A stretch of 48,068 nt of DNA, taken from Minisyncoccota bacterium (lineage in GTDB: Bacteria > Patescibacteriota > Minisyncoccia > Phycocordibacterales > Phycocordibacteraceae). Shown piece after piece: positions 14,051 through 23,075 of the stretch. A program made the position numbers and the translations under genes. The notes beneath the pieces were generated by a model. That model made no database searches. It was not told where the DNA came from and was given only the letters and a program-made list of their open reading frames with translations. The stretch covers positions 68,883-116,950 of the forward strand of contig JAQVIY010000002.1 of NCBI GenBank assembly GCA_028695415.1, in the 5' to 3' direction. Position 1 is the stretch's first letter; each line of letters begins with the position of its first letter.

Positions 14051-15144
14051 AGCTCGTTATCGCAACGCCTCTGTATCCGCCCGAGATAGGCGGCCCGGCG
14101 ACTTACTCGCAGCTTCTTTCTGAAGAATTGCCGTCAAGAAACATCACGGTCGAGCTCGTAAAATTCGGGGAGGTGCGGCAGTTGCCGAAAGTTCTTCGGC
14201 ACCTCGCGTATTTCTGGAAGGTATTCAAGGTTGCGCGGCGAAGCGATGTCGTTTTCGCACTTGACCCGGTCTCGACGGGGTTGCCGGCGCTCCTCGCGGC
14301 ACGGTGCGCACGAAAACCGTTCATCGTGAAGATTGTCGGCGATTATGCGTGGGAACAGGGGCAACAGCGATTCGGTATCACGAAAACGCTTGATGACTTC
14401 ATCCTGACGAAGCAGGTTCCGTTCATCGTGCATCTACTTCGCAAGATTCAGAGTTTCGTAGCGCGGAATGCCGCGCGCATCATCGTCCCGAGCGAATACC
14501 TGAAGGGCATCGTATCGTCGTGGGACATGCCGCATAGGGATATCGACGTCATATATAACGCCGTACACTATGAGAACGCCGGTACCGTACCGAAATCCGT
14601 GGCACGCCTACCGCGACCGCTTGTCGTCTCGGCGGGACGACTCGTGCCGTGGAAGGGAATGGAAGGCGTTATTGAGGCGGTCGCGCTTCTACGCGAGCGA
14701 GGAATGGAAGCATCGCTTGCGATCGTGGGTGACGGGCCAGACCGTATCGCACTCGTCGCACGCGCGGAAAACAAGCTGGGAGCAGACTATGTATTCACGG
14801 GCGAGCTCTCGCACGCCGATACGCTTGCAACAGTTGGGTCTGCGGATGTATTCGTACTCAACTCGACATACGAAGGTCTCTCCCATCTCCTTATCGAAGC
14901 CGTGATGCTCGGGACGCCAATCGTAGCGACGCGTGTCGGCGGAAATCCGGAAGTTGTCACGCACAAAAAACAGGGTCTTCTGGTAGAAAGCAGCAACACG
15001 CCTGAACTTTCTGAAGCGTTGTACCATATGCTTACCGATGCAAAACTCCGTTCGCACGTGAATGCACGCGCGCGCGAGTCCGCGAAGCGTTTCTCGGTCG
15101 AAACGATGCTCGATGCGGTTGTTTCAGTAATACGGAACGTATGA
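14047..15144 (+). CDS. Glycosyltransferase family 4 (GT-B)
   Basis: A 365-residue GT-B glycosyltransferase. It opens with PLYPPEIGGPATYS (7-20), the glycine-rich acceptor loop of GT4 enzymes, and has VSAGRLVPWKGMEG at about 196-209. The donor-site block is YEGLSHLLIEAVMLGTPIVA (about 277-296). It overlaps both neighbours by 4 bp, so it belongs to the same coupled operon. The sugar specificity is unknown. Confidence 0.9.
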   Translation: MKLVIATPLYPPEIGGPATYSQLLSEELPSRNITVELVKFGEVRQLPKVLRHLAYFWKVFKVARRSDVVFALDPVSTGLPALLAARCARKPFIVKIVGDYAWEQGQQRFGITKTLDDFILTKQVPFIVHLLRKIQSFVARNAARIIVPSEYLKGIVSSWDMPHRDIDVIYNAVHYENAGTVPKSVARLPRPLVVSAGRLVPWKGMEGVIEAVALLRERGMEASLAIVGDGPDRIALVARAENKLGADYVFTGELSHADTLATVGSADVFVLNSTYEGLSHLLIEAVMLGTPIVATRVGGNPEVVTHKKQGLLVESSNTPELSEALYHMLTDAKLRSHVNARARESAKRFSVETMLDAVVSVIRNV

Positions 15145-16274
15145 AAGCCCTTTTTGTCTCTAATGATCCGACGATATTCGACCCGGCGAGCGCTGCGCGT
15201 GAGCGTATGCGCGCGTATGCGCGCGCGATAGGCGAGCTTCATATCGTCTCTGCGGCAGATTCTCTCGCGCGAGAGGAACAGGATGGCACGCTCTTTGTAT
15301 ACCCCGTGCGCGCTTGTAAGCTCTTTCGCATTCGTGCGCTCGCGCGAAGAGCGCATGCCCTTATCCTCGAACACGGCATCGAGATTGTGTCGGCGCAGGA
15401 TCCCTTTGAACAAGGACTCGCGGCGCTTCGCGCCGTCGCCCTCACGAGCGCGAAGCTGCATATCCAGGTGCACACCGACTTTCTCTCTCCATGGTTCGTT
15501 CGGAGCGGCAATTGGCGCTCGCCCTCCGTGCGTATGCCGCTCCTCAATCGTTGGCGCATCCGCGTTGCCGATCGCGTACTCCCTAAGGCCGTGGGCATCC
15601 GTGTCGTCTCGGAACGGGTAAAAGCATCGCTTATGGCGCATTACGGCTCCTGCATACCCGAGCCGTCGGTTATCCCGGTTGCGGTTGATCCTGCTGTGCC
15701 AGAGCCGGTGCGCTTGCCAGAGCACCCCGGGTTCACCTTCTCGCTCATCACCGTGGGGCGCCTCGAGCCCGAGAAGCGTATTGAGGACATCCTCGCCGCC
15801 TTGAAGCTCGTGGTGCCGCACTACCCGATGGCGGGTCTTTTCATCGTCGGAGATGGGAGGGAACGCAGGCGCCTCGAGCGGATGGTTCGTTCTCTCGGGC
15901 TCCGCAACAATGTCATGTTTACAGGCGAGCGCTCGGATGCTCGCTCGCTTATGGCGAGTGCTCAGGCCTTTATCCAGGCAAGCGCCTATGAGGGGTACAG
16001 CCGCACTCTTATCGAAGCAGCCTTAGCAAAAGTGCCTATCATCACGACCGATGTCGGTATTGTCGGCGAAGTGTTCAAGGGATATGAGGATGTGCTCTCG
16101 GTGCCAGTCGCTGACCCGACCGCGCTCTCTTTGAGCATCGTTGGGTTCATCGAGGATACGCGGGTCCGGCTCGAGCTCCCTGCACACGCCCTGACCGCGG
16201 TACAAGACCATCTCGCCGCACAGGGCGATATTCCCACGCGCATTAGGGAGGACCTTGTTCGCGCGAGCGCGTAA
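15141..16274 (+). CDS. Glycosyltransferase family 4 (GT-B)
   Basis: A 377-residue GT-B enzyme with TVGRLEPEKRIEDI at about 209-222 and YEGYSRTLIEAALAKVPIIT (about 283-302) as the donor-site EX7E block. The N-terminus lacks the usual glycine-rich GG loop and reads FVSNDPTIFDPASAARERM, so its acceptor side differs from the preceding paralogues. It overlaps the upstream gene by 4 bp. The next gene has its own promoter. Confidence 0.87.
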   Translation: MKALFVSNDPTIFDPASAARERMRAYARAIGELHIVSAADSLAREEQDGTLFVYPVRACKLFRIRALARRAHALILEHGIEIVSAQDPFEQGLAALRAVALTSAKLHIQVHTDFLSPWFVRSGNWRSPSVRMPLLNRWRIRVADRVLPKAVGIRVVSERVKASLMAHYGSCIPEPSVIPVAVDPAVPEPVRLPEHPGFTFSLITVGRLEPEKRIEDILAALKLVVPHYPMAGLFIVGDGRERRRLERMVRSLGLRNNVMFTGERSDARSLMASAQAFIQASAYEGYSRTLIEAALAKVPIITTDVGIVGEVFKGYEDVLSVPVADPTALSLSIVGFIEDTRVRLELPAHALTAVQDHLAAQGDIPTRIREDLVRASA

Positions 16275-16304
16275 CTTCCTGAATGAGAGAGGAGTTTTAG
16301 CCCA

Positions 16305-16310
16305 TATAGT
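16305..16310 (+). promoter_or_regulatory. -10 box of UDP-sugar dehydrogenase gene
   Basis: TATAGT, 15 bases before ATG 16326. AAGGA at 16320-16324 could act as a weak ribosome site but is very close to the ATG. Confidence 0.5.
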
Positions 16311-16325
16311 GGTACATTCAAGGAA

Positions 16326-17186
16326 ATGACGACCAAAGAAGAAAAGAAACCGCGTATTGGGTTTATAGGGCAGGGATACATCGGCAAGAATTATGCCGAT
16401 GATTTTGAGCATCGCGGATACGCTACGGTGCGATACGCTCTCGAAGAGCCATATGCAGGCAACAAAGAAAAGATACAAGAGTGCGATATCGTCTTTATTG
16501 CCGTCCCAACGCCGACGACTCCGGGCGGTTTTGACGACTCCATCGTGCGCGATGCTATCGCGCTTACCGGAGCAGGGAAGATCGTTATCGTGAAGTCGAC
16601 TATCGTACCAGGGACAACGAGGACGTTTCAAACGCAGTATCCTGACCGCATTATTTTCTATTCTCCAGAATTCCTCTCCGAGGCGACTGCTGCTGAAGAC
16701 GCTTCGCACCCGTTCTCGAACATTCTCGGATATGCTGCCGATGATGATGCGCATCACCGTGCGGCGGAGCTCGTGCATGCGATACTCCCGCATGCTCCCT
16801 ATGCGCAGACCTGCGACAGCACCGAGGCGGAGCTTATCAAGTACGCCCATAACGGGAGCGGCTACGTCGAGATACTGTTTTTCAATCTTATGTACGAGCT
16901 CGCGAAGGAGTTGGGCGTGAGCTGGGAGCCGGTCGAACGGGCGCTCCAGGCAGACCCGTATATCGCGCATCGGTACGCGAAGCCGGTGCATAAGAGCGGA
17001 CGCGGCGCCGGCGGGCATTGTTTTATCAAGGATTTCGCGGCACTGCGCGAGTTGTATGAGAAGAAAGTCGGTGATCCTGTAGGGACTGGCGTTTTCTCCG
17101 CGCTGGAAAGAAAGAATGTCGCGTTGCTAAAGGACAGCGGTAAAGATCTGGATCTTCTCGCTGGCGTATACGGCGATATCGTATGA
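16326..17186 (+). CDS. UDP-glucose/GDP-mannose dehydrogenase family protein lacking the C-terminal domain
   Basis: Family members oxidise a nucleotide hexose to the uronate with two NAD. Present here are the Rossmann motif GFIGQGYIG (12-20), VPTPTT (about 60-65), the central helix IKYAHNGSGY and the catalytic Cys in GRGAGGHCFIKD (Cys at about 231). At 286 residues it ends about 40-50 residues after that Cys. The usual C-terminal UDP-sugar-binding domain of over 100 residues is absent, and no frameshifted remainder follows because the next ATG overlaps the stop. It may be a short functional form or need a partner. The next gene is a uronate-type epimerase, supporting a uronic acid role. Confidence 0.82.
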   Translation: MTTKEEKKPRIGFIGQGYIGKNYADDFEHRGYATVRYALEEPYAGNKEKIQECDIVFIAVPTPTTPGGFDDSIVRDAIALTGAGKIVIVKSTIVPGTTRTFQTQYPDRIIFYSPEFLSEATAAEDASHPFSNILGYAADDDAHHRAAELVHAILPHAPYAQTCDSTEAELIKYAHNGSGYVEILFFNLMYELAKELGVSWEPVERALQADPYIAHRYAKPVHKSGRGAGGHCFIKDFAALRELYEKKVGDPVGTGVFSALERKNVALLKDSGKDLDLLAGVYGDIV

Positions 17187-18184
17187 AAAAGAAACAGAAA
17201 AAAGCGGTCATAACCGGTGCTGCCGGGTTTATTGGATTCCATCTCGCACAAAAGCTTCTTGAACGCGGCTGGAGCGTCGCGGGTATCGATTCGCTTACCG
17301 ACTACTACGATCCGCGCATCAAACAGAAGCGTCTCGCCATCCTCAAGAAATATCCGAAGTTCCGTTTCTATAAACTCAACATCGCGAAGTATGCGCCGTT
17401 TGAAAAAGTATTGCGGAAGGAGAAGCCGGACGACATCATTCATCTCGCGGCGCAGGCAGGCGTGCGGTACTCGCTCACGGATCCCTGGGCATATATCGAG
17501 TCGAATATGCTCGGCACGTTGAATGTATTTGAAGCAGCGAAGCGGCTCAAGCTTCCGCGTGTACTCTACGCCTCGTCAAGCTCGGTCTACGGCCTGAATA
17601 CAAAGTCGCCTATGAGCGAAGATGACCGGACAGATACGCAGATATCGGTATACGCCGCGACCAAGAAGGCGAATGAATCGCTCGCACACTCCTATAACGC
17701 ACTCTACGGCATCGAGACGGTTGGTCTCCGTTTCTTCACGGTATACGGCACCTGGGGCCGGCCGGATCTGGCGCTTTTCAAGTTCGTCAAGAAAATACTT
17801 TCCGGTGAACCGATCGATGTGTACGGTCACGGGAAGATGAAGCGGAGCTTCACGCATGTGTCCGACATCGTCGCGGGTATCGCCGCCATCCTCGACCAGG
17901 CGCCTCGCGGGCGGAATACGTTGTACAACCTTGGCGGCGCCGAAGCAGTTCCGCTTCTTGCCTTTATCAAGAATATCGAGAAGGAGGTGGGGAAGAAGGC
18001 GAAGCAACGCCTCTTGCCGATGCAAGCGGGGGATGTGCGCGAGACGATTGCGGATTGGTCGAAAGCGCACAAGGAGCTCGGATTCGTGCCGAGAACCACT
18101 ATGGAAGAAGGCATAGCAGAATTTGTCGCATGGTTCCGAAGCGAAGAGAAGTTCCTGCGTTCGCTCAAAGAGCCGAAACAATAA
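17183..18184 (+). CDS. NAD-dependent epimerase, probable UDP-glucuronate 4-epimerase
   Basis: A 333-residue extended SDR with NAD motif GAAGFIG (12-18) and catalytic YAATKK at about 157-162. The sequence after the first strand (DSLTDYYDPRIKQKRL) is typical of UDP-glucuronate 4-epimerases, which turn UDP-GlcA into UDP-GalA. RFFTVYGTWGRPDLALFKF, about 182-200, fits the same subgroup. It overlaps the UDP-sugar dehydrogenase by 4 bp, which together would supply UDP-GlcA and UDP-GalA. UDP-glucose 4-epimerase activity cannot be excluded. Confidence 0.85.
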   Translation: MKKKQKKAVITGAAGFIGFHLAQKLLERGWSVAGIDSLTDYYDPRIKQKRLAILKKYPKFRFYKLNIAKYAPFEKVLRKEKPDDIIHLAAQAGVRYSLTDPWAYIESNMLGTLNVFEAAKRLKLPRVLYASSSSVYGLNTKSPMSEDDRTDTQISVYAATKKANESLAHSYNALYGIETVGLRFFTVYGTWGRPDLALFKFVKKILSGEPIDVYGHGKMKRSFTHVSDIVAGIAAILDQAPRGRNTLYNLGGAEAVPLLAFIKNIEKEVGKKAKQRLLPMQAGDVRETIADWSKAHKELGFVPRTTMEEGIAEFVAWFRSEEKFLRSLKEPKQ

Positions 18185-18194
18185 GCTCACCGCC

Positions 18195-19208
18195 ATGAGA
18201 TTGCTCGTCGTCACTCAGGCGGTTGACACAGAAGACCCGGTTCTCGGATTCTTCGTGCGATGGATAGAAGAGCTCGCGAAACGGGTCGAGCGCGTCGAGG
18301 TTATTTGCCTGCGGGAAGGGAGGCATGATTCGCTCCCCGCAAATGTGCGCGTCCATTCGCTTGGTAAAGAAAACGGCGTCTCCAGGGTGGCATATGTCTT
18401 TCACTTTTACCGGTATATCTCTTCGCTTTTGTATGACGCGGTCTTTGTGCATATGAACGAAGAATATGTGCTTCTGGGCGGTTTGTTCTGGCGATTGGGG
18501 TGGACGAAAGTAGTATTATGGCGCAATCATAAGAAAGGCTCATGGAAAACGCGTCTTTCGGCAGCGCTTTCTGACGTCGTGCTTTATACCTCTCCGCAAT
18601 CCTATACGGCCACATTCCCAAACGCGATACGTATGCCAGTCGGGATTGATACCGATTTTTTCACGCCCGATCAGCCGCTCGCGAGACATCCGCGCTCTAT
18701 CTTATTCGCGGGTCGCATCGCGCCGGTGAAGCATGTCGTCGAGTTTATCGAAGCACTCCATACGCTCCGTACGCTCGGGGTAGATTTTTCAGCTACCGTC
18801 GCAGGCGCCTCGTTGCCGTACGACAAGCCGTATGAGGATACGGTCCGCGCGAGCGTCGCGCGATATAACCTCGAGGATCGGGTACGGTTCGTTGGGGCGG
18901 TATCGCAGGAGGGGATGCGCGCCCTCTATCGCGAGCACGAGATCTATGTGAACCTCACACCGCCCGGCAGCATGGACAAGACCATCTTCGAGGCGATGGC
19001 GTGTGGCACAACGCCGCTTGTTGCCAATCGAGATTTGGAGGATGTCCTCGGCGTACGGAGAATCGCATCTTCGCTTGATCCGCATACTCTCGCTATGAAC
19101 ATGCGCGACCTGTTCGATTCTTCACATCAGGACGATCTGAGGGGATTTGTGGTACGGGAACACAGTCTCGCGAAGCTTTCTGATCAACTCATGGGCATTC
19201 TCATATGA
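18195..19208 (+). CDS. Glycosyltransferase family 4 (GT-B)
   Basis: A 337-residue GT-B enzyme from ATG 18195 (RLLVVTQAVDTEDPVLGFFV). A longer in-frame start inside the preceding epimerase is less likely. The donor domain has ILFAGRIAPVKHVVEFIEAL and YVNLTPPGSMDKTIFEAMAC (late third), with the second Glu of the EX7E-like motif in FEAMACGTTPLVA. It is shorter than its paralogues. Its stop overlaps the next gene's ATG by 4 bp. Confidence 0.85.
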   Translation: MRLLVVTQAVDTEDPVLGFFVRWIEELAKRVERVEVICLREGRHDSLPANVRVHSLGKENGVSRVAYVFHFYRYISSLLYDAVFVHMNEEYVLLGGLFWRLGWTKVVLWRNHKKGSWKTRLSAALSDVVLYTSPQSYTATFPNAIRMPVGIDTDFFTPDQPLARHPRSILFAGRIAPVKHVVEFIEALHTLRTLGVDFSATVAGASLPYDKPYEDTVRASVARYNLEDRVRFVGAVSQEGMRALYREHEIYVNLTPPGSMDKTIFEAMACGTTPLVANRDLEDVLGVRRIASSLDPHTLAMNMRDLFDSSHQDDLRGFVVREHSLAKLSDQLMGILI

Positions 19209-21322
19209 GAGTCTGTTATTTCGGCATCTATGACCGAGAACAAGGCAGGAATCGGATCTACCGAAAGGGTCTTTCTGAGAATGGGGTCGAGATAGTCGAG
19301 TGCCAGGACGCTACCCCAGGGTTCGCGAAATACCTGCGGCTTATGCGCAAGCATACGCGGCTCAAAGGGGAGTACGATGCGCTCATCGTCGGATATCCAG
19401 GACACATCCTCGTGCCGTTCGCGCGATGTATCTCACGAAAACGGATTATCCTCGACGCATGCGCCTCAATGTATGAGGGTGTCGTTATTTCGCGTGGGCA
19501 GTACTCACTATGGTCGTGGCGTGCGTTCCTCCTGCGACTCATCGACCGACTTGCCGTGCGCTTCGCCGATGTCGTGCTCGTAGAGAGCGAGGCGCAAAAG
19601 CAGTATTTCGAACAACACCTTGGGGCGAAAGACAAATGCCGTGTTCTCTATCACGGCGCTGATGACTCGATCTACGATCGTGACCAAAACGCGCCCGTCG
19701 CAAAACATACTGAATTCACGGTCGTATTCCGCGGGAAGTTCCTGCCCGAAGCGGGTGTGCGGCACATCATCACGGCGGCGAAGCTTCTCGAGGACGACGA
19801 GGTGCGCTTCGTTATTATTGGGAACGGCTTCCTCGAAAGGGAGATTCGCGCGCAGATAGCGCGCATAGCGCCGCGCAATCTGACACTCATCGACGCGCGT
19901 CTCAGAGATGATGAGTTGCGGCGGGAGATGCTTTCAGCACACGCGTCTCTCGGTCAGCTCGAGCGGCACCCGCGTCTTTCACGGACGCTCCCGTTCAAAC
20001 TCTTCGAATCGCTCGCACTCGGCCTCCCGTATATCACCGCGGATACTGGGCCGGTGCGCGAGATTCTCACTGATGGCGAACAGGCATTCTTCGTCCCCCC
20101 GGCGGATCCCAAGGCGCTCGCGGAGAAGATACGTTTCTTGAAAAATAATCCCGCTGTCGCAAAGCGGGTCGCGGAGAACGGACATCGCTTGTACTGCGAA
20201 CGGTTCACGCCGAAAATCCTCGGTGCGCGACTCGTGACATTTCTCGAGCGTCCTTTGAGCGTCCTATACCTCTTCAATCGCGTTCGAACCGGGCTTACCG
20301 AAGAGATTGCGCGCGGTAAGGATCATGATGGACATTTCTTCGGTATGTTCAGGCTCGCGAAATACGGCGTTCACGGCGAGTACTTCGAGATTGAACAATT
20401 CCTCCCATACCGGTTCGCACAATTCCTGCGGACGCATTTTCTGAATATCCATTTTGTGCATTTGCCGCTCTTCTTCAAGATGCGCGCGTACGATATCGTT
20501 TTCACTTCCTCGGCATTCGGGAGCCTGTTATTGAAAGCGCTTCTCGGGCTCTCGCGCCCGCGATGGGTCGTTTTCGATTTCGGGCTCGCGAGCATGCTTG
20601 GAGCGGGTGCGACGCTCAAGCAGCGCGTCCTTGCTTTTATGCTCCGAAGAGCCGACGGAATCATCACACTTTCTCCAGGCGAACGGGATAGTATGCGTGC
20701 GCGGTTCCCATCATATCTCGACGCGATACAGTATTTCCCGCTCGGCGTCGACACCGCCTATTTCGCACCCGATCGGTCGGTCGAGGAGGGAGATTTCATT
20801 TTGAGCCCGGGGCGCGACCCGAGACGGGACTTATCGACACTCGTTCTCGCGAGCGAGGGCATCGTTCCCGAGGTGAAAGTAACCTCGCGCCATTACGACG
20901 CATCTACGCTCGGCTCGGCAGGCGCGCATATTACACGGCATGAGTTCTCGCCTCTTGAGCTGCGGGAGGAGTACCGGCGAGCAAAGCTCATTGTTCTCCC
21001 TATCAGTACTGCTGATGGTCTGAATGATTCGTCCGGATGTTCGACTCTGGTCGAGGCGATGGCGATGGGGAAGGCGATTATCGCGACCCATACCGAGACG
21101 ATGGCGGCATATATCACGCATGGTGAGAACGGCTGGCTCGTCCCAGAAAAGGATGTGCAAGCGTTACGCGAAGCCGTGGAGCTCTTATGGCACGATGGCG
21201 GTCTCCGTCGCCGCCTCGGGCAAGCGGCGCGCGAATTTGCCGTGCGCGAATGCAGTGCCGATCTCTATGCGGGCCGCCTGGCTGACTATTTTAAGAAGGT
21301 TTCCGGTACGAATGGACGCTGA
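19205..21322 (+). CDS. Tandem-fusion glycosyltransferase with two GT-B (GT4) modules
   Basis: A 705-residue protein made of two GT4-like halves. The first (about 1-350) has VVFRGKFLPEAGVRHIITAA and FKLFESLALGLPYITAD. The second (about 385-705) has a new acceptor domain start, a donor domain with LSPGRDPRRDLSTLVLA, and GCSTLVEAMAMGKAIIATHT. Each half holds its own EX7E-type donor motif, so both may be active and add two sugars in sequence. The last 32 bp overlap the end of a convergent minus-strand gene. It is the only fused transferase in the locus. Confidence 0.85.
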   Translation: MRVCYFGIYDREQGRNRIYRKGLSENGVEIVECQDATPGFAKYLRLMRKHTRLKGEYDALIVGYPGHILVPFARCISRKRIILDACASMYEGVVISRGQYSLWSWRAFLLRLIDRLAVRFADVVLVESEAQKQYFEQHLGAKDKCRVLYHGADDSIYDRDQNAPVAKHTEFTVVFRGKFLPEAGVRHIITAAKLLEDDEVRFVIIGNGFLEREIRAQIARIAPRNLTLIDARLRDDELRREMLSAHASLGQLERHPRLSRTLPFKLFESLALGLPYITADTGPVREILTDGEQAFFVPPADPKALAEKIRFLKNNPAVAKRVAENGHRLYCERFTPKILGARLVTFLERPLSVLYLFNRVRTGLTEEIARGKDHDGHFFGMFRLAKYGVHGEYFEIEQFLPYRFAQFLRTHFLNIHFVHLPLFFKMRAYDIVFTSSAFGSLLLKALLGLSRPRWVVFDFGLASMLGAGATLKQRVLAFMLRRADGIITLSPGERDSMRARFPSYLDAIQYFPLGVDTAYFAPDRSVEEGDFILSPGRDPRRDLSTLVLASEGIVPEVKVTSRHYDASTLGSAGAHITRHEFSPLELREEYRRAKLIVLPISTADGLNDSSGCSTLVEAMAMGKAIIATHTETMAAYITHGENGWLVPEKDVQALREAVELLWHDGGLRRRLGQAAREFAVRECSADLYAGRLADYFKKVSGTNGR

Positions 21323-22061
21323 CATTCTTACTGAGCGAATCGGGCAGGATAAGCGGCGCCGTATGTCCGAAGTCAATCAGTATCCACCCTCGCAGAGGGT
21401 CATACAGTCCCGATGCGGAATCATAGGACGGGTAATAGATCGTATACTCTTTCGTCCCGTCGAGAGAATCTTTTATGTATTCGAAGGAACATATCTGTTC
21501 ATCATAGGTCGAGTATCCGAATTGCGGTTTCCCGGGAACGACGAAATCGTCGATAAAGAGATATCCTTTCTGGAAATCGGTCGTGGCGTTCTTCACCTCC
21601 GCGCGAAGCGGCCACTTGAATCCCATGCCGTGTGAATCGAGCCAAAATGTCGTCTCGCGGGCGGTCATACCCGGATTCGCCGCTTCTATCGCGTAGAGAA
21701 ATTCAGGAGAGGTCTTCTTGAGGAGTGTCACGTTCGGGAACGGGGCAACCTTCCCCGAAGTGAACTCGAACGCTTCCTTGTCTGGTTCGCAGCTATAAAG
21801 AGCGATGGAGGGGAATGATTTCGCGACGTGCACGAGCGATGAGCCGACGGAGGAGCCGGTCTCGATAAACTGCTCTGACTTTCCGATGCAGTGGAATATG
21901 AGCTCGGTCAGGTATCCATCACCATGGAACCCCGTCTCGCGATAGGGATTGCGCGCGCGTGTGCGGAAACCGTTCAAATAATTATAGACCGGGTCGTCCT
22001 TCGGGACGATATTCTTCACAAAATTACGCAGTCGTTTGAGCATATTGGGGTAGGAAACCAT
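21291..22061 (-). CDS. SAM-dependent methyltransferase-like protein (minus strand)
   Basis: About 256 residues from ATG 22061, with ATG 22043 as an alternative because a TATGAT box ends only three bases before 22061. It has a class I methyltransferase glycine loop (FIETGSSVGSSLVHVAKSFP) and an acidic strand (YSCEPDKEAF). A later FWLDSHGMGFKWPLRAEV resembles FkbM/CmcI-like proteins, including sugar-modifying methyltransferases. It lies alone on the minus strand within a long plus-strand operon and ends 32 bp inside the upstream glycosyltransferase. The substrate is unknown. Confidence 0.75.
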   Translation of the reverse strand: MVSYPNMLKRLRNFVKNIVPKDDPVYNYLNGFRTRARNPYRETGFHGDGYLTELIFHCIGKSEQFIETGSSVGSSLVHVAKSFPSIALYSCEPDKEAFEFTSGKVAPFPNVTLLKKTSPEFLYAIEAANPGMTARETTFWLDSHGMGFKWPLRAEVKNATTDFQKGYLFIDDFVVPGKPQFGYSTYDEQICSFEYIKDSLDGTKEYTIYYPSYDSASGLYDPLRGWILIDFGHTAPLILPDSLSKNVSVHSYRKPS

Positions 22062-22064
22062 AGT

Positions 22065-22070
22065 ATCATA
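22065..22070 (-). promoter_or_regulatory. -10 box of the minus-strand methyltransferase gene
   Basis: TATGAT on the minus strand, just before ATG 22061. It is divergent from the TATGAT of the next plus-strand gene. Confidence 0.4.
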
Positions 22071-22083
22071 TCGGCGGTTCTCT

Positions 22084-22113
22084 TTGGCAAAGACTGCCTC
22101 GACCAAGTATGAT
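22084..22113 (+). promoter_or_regulatory. Promoter of methyltransferase gene 22125
   Basis: TTGGCA (22084-22089) and TATGAT (22108-22113) with an 18-base spacer, and an 11-base gap to ATG 22125. It restarts transcription of the polysaccharide locus after the minus-strand gene. Confidence 0.55.
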
Positions 22114-22124
22114 GAGGCTACCCT

Positions 22125-23075
22125 ATGACTACTGCAACACCACGCCACAAAATCGTTGACGGCATCCCCTGCTTCTCCGAAGACCGATATTGGGGCAAGG
22201 CTCCGAAGGAGGAGCTCGAGAAGGCGCTCGCTGTCATCCAAGAACAGGGTTGGGACGAATTCAGACGCCGGTATAAAGACGCGTTCGATGCGACATTCGA
22301 AGAAAATCGAGCTGACTGGCGCTTCCCGATCCCGCTCTCCCGGGATTCGGTCGTTCTTGATGCTGGGGCGGGCATGGGCAGGAGCAGCATCCCGCTTGCG
22401 CGCGTCGTCGGGAAAGTGGTAGCCGTCGACCCATCGTTCTTGCGCATGAAGTTTCTAAAGTTGCGCGCAGAGAAGGAAGGTCTCAAAAACATCGATGTAT
22501 ATGTCGGCGACCTGTTCGATGTTCCGTTCGAAAAGGGAAGTTTTGACTTGATTGTTATGAACGGCCTTCTCGAATGGATTGGCGCAACCGACAAATATAC
22601 TGAACCGCGCGAAGCACAGCTCGCCGCGCTTCGGCTCGCGAAGGATCTCCTCAAAGATGGCGGACATCTCTATATTGGCATCGAGAACCGCGCGGCATTT
22701 GCCTATCTCTATGCGCTCGACCACTCGGGTCTGCGGTTCACGAGCTACCTGCCGCGCCCTATGGCCGATTGGTATTGCCGGCTTCGGAAGGGTGCGCGGT
22801 ATGATACCTATACCTACACGGCGCGCGGGTATCGGAAGCTGCTTTCCGAAGCCGGCTTTGGCGCGGCAGACTTCTATCTGGTCTATCCCGGATATAACTG
22901 TCCGCGGATAACGATACCGTATGGCGACTTGAATCTTCTCGCGTATGTCATACGGCGACTTATGCCTCAGAATTCATGGCGCCGCCGTCTCGCAAGCCGT
23001 CTCGCGGGAGTTCGACCGCTTCTTGTTCTCTACCGGAGCATCTTCTTCAGTTTCAATATCATCGCTAAAAAATGA
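22125..23075 (+). CDS. Class I SAM-dependent methyltransferase
   Basis: A 316-residue protein. SAM-binding motif I is VLDAGAGMGR (77-86), the acidic motif II is VVAVDPSFLRMK, and motif IV-like FDLIVMNGLLEWIG follows. An N-terminal stretch, DGIPCFSEDRYWG, resembles the beginning of sugar or lipid methyltransferases in surface-polymer clusters. The C-terminus is basic with a short hydrophobic end. It is followed by an overlapping APH-like kinase gene (ATGA), so the two probably act on the same glycan intermediate. Confidence 0.85.
   Translation: MTTATPRHKIVDGIPCFSEDRYWGKAPKEELEKALAVIQEQGWDEFRRRYKDAFDATFEENRADWRFPIPLSRDSVVLDAGAGMGRSSIPLARVVGKVVAVDPSFLRMKFLKLRAEKEGLKNIDVYVGDLFDVPFEKGSFDLIVMNGLLEWIGATDKYTEPREAQLAALRLAKDLLKDGGHLYIGIENRAAFAYLYALDHSGLRFTSYLPRPMADWYCRLRKGARYDTYTYTARGYRKLLSEAGFGAADFYLVYPGYNCPRITIPYGDLNLLAYVIRRLMPQNSWRRRLASRLAGVRPLLVLYRSIFFSFNIIAKK

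Noticed and set aside
14787-15821. 344-codon minus-strand ORF
   Set aside because: Antisense to two clear glycosyltransferase genes, Arg-rich, and without any family motif.
16023-17018. 331-codon minus-strand ORF
   Set aside because: Antisense to a glycosyltransferase and the UDP-sugar dehydrogenase; no recognisable motif.
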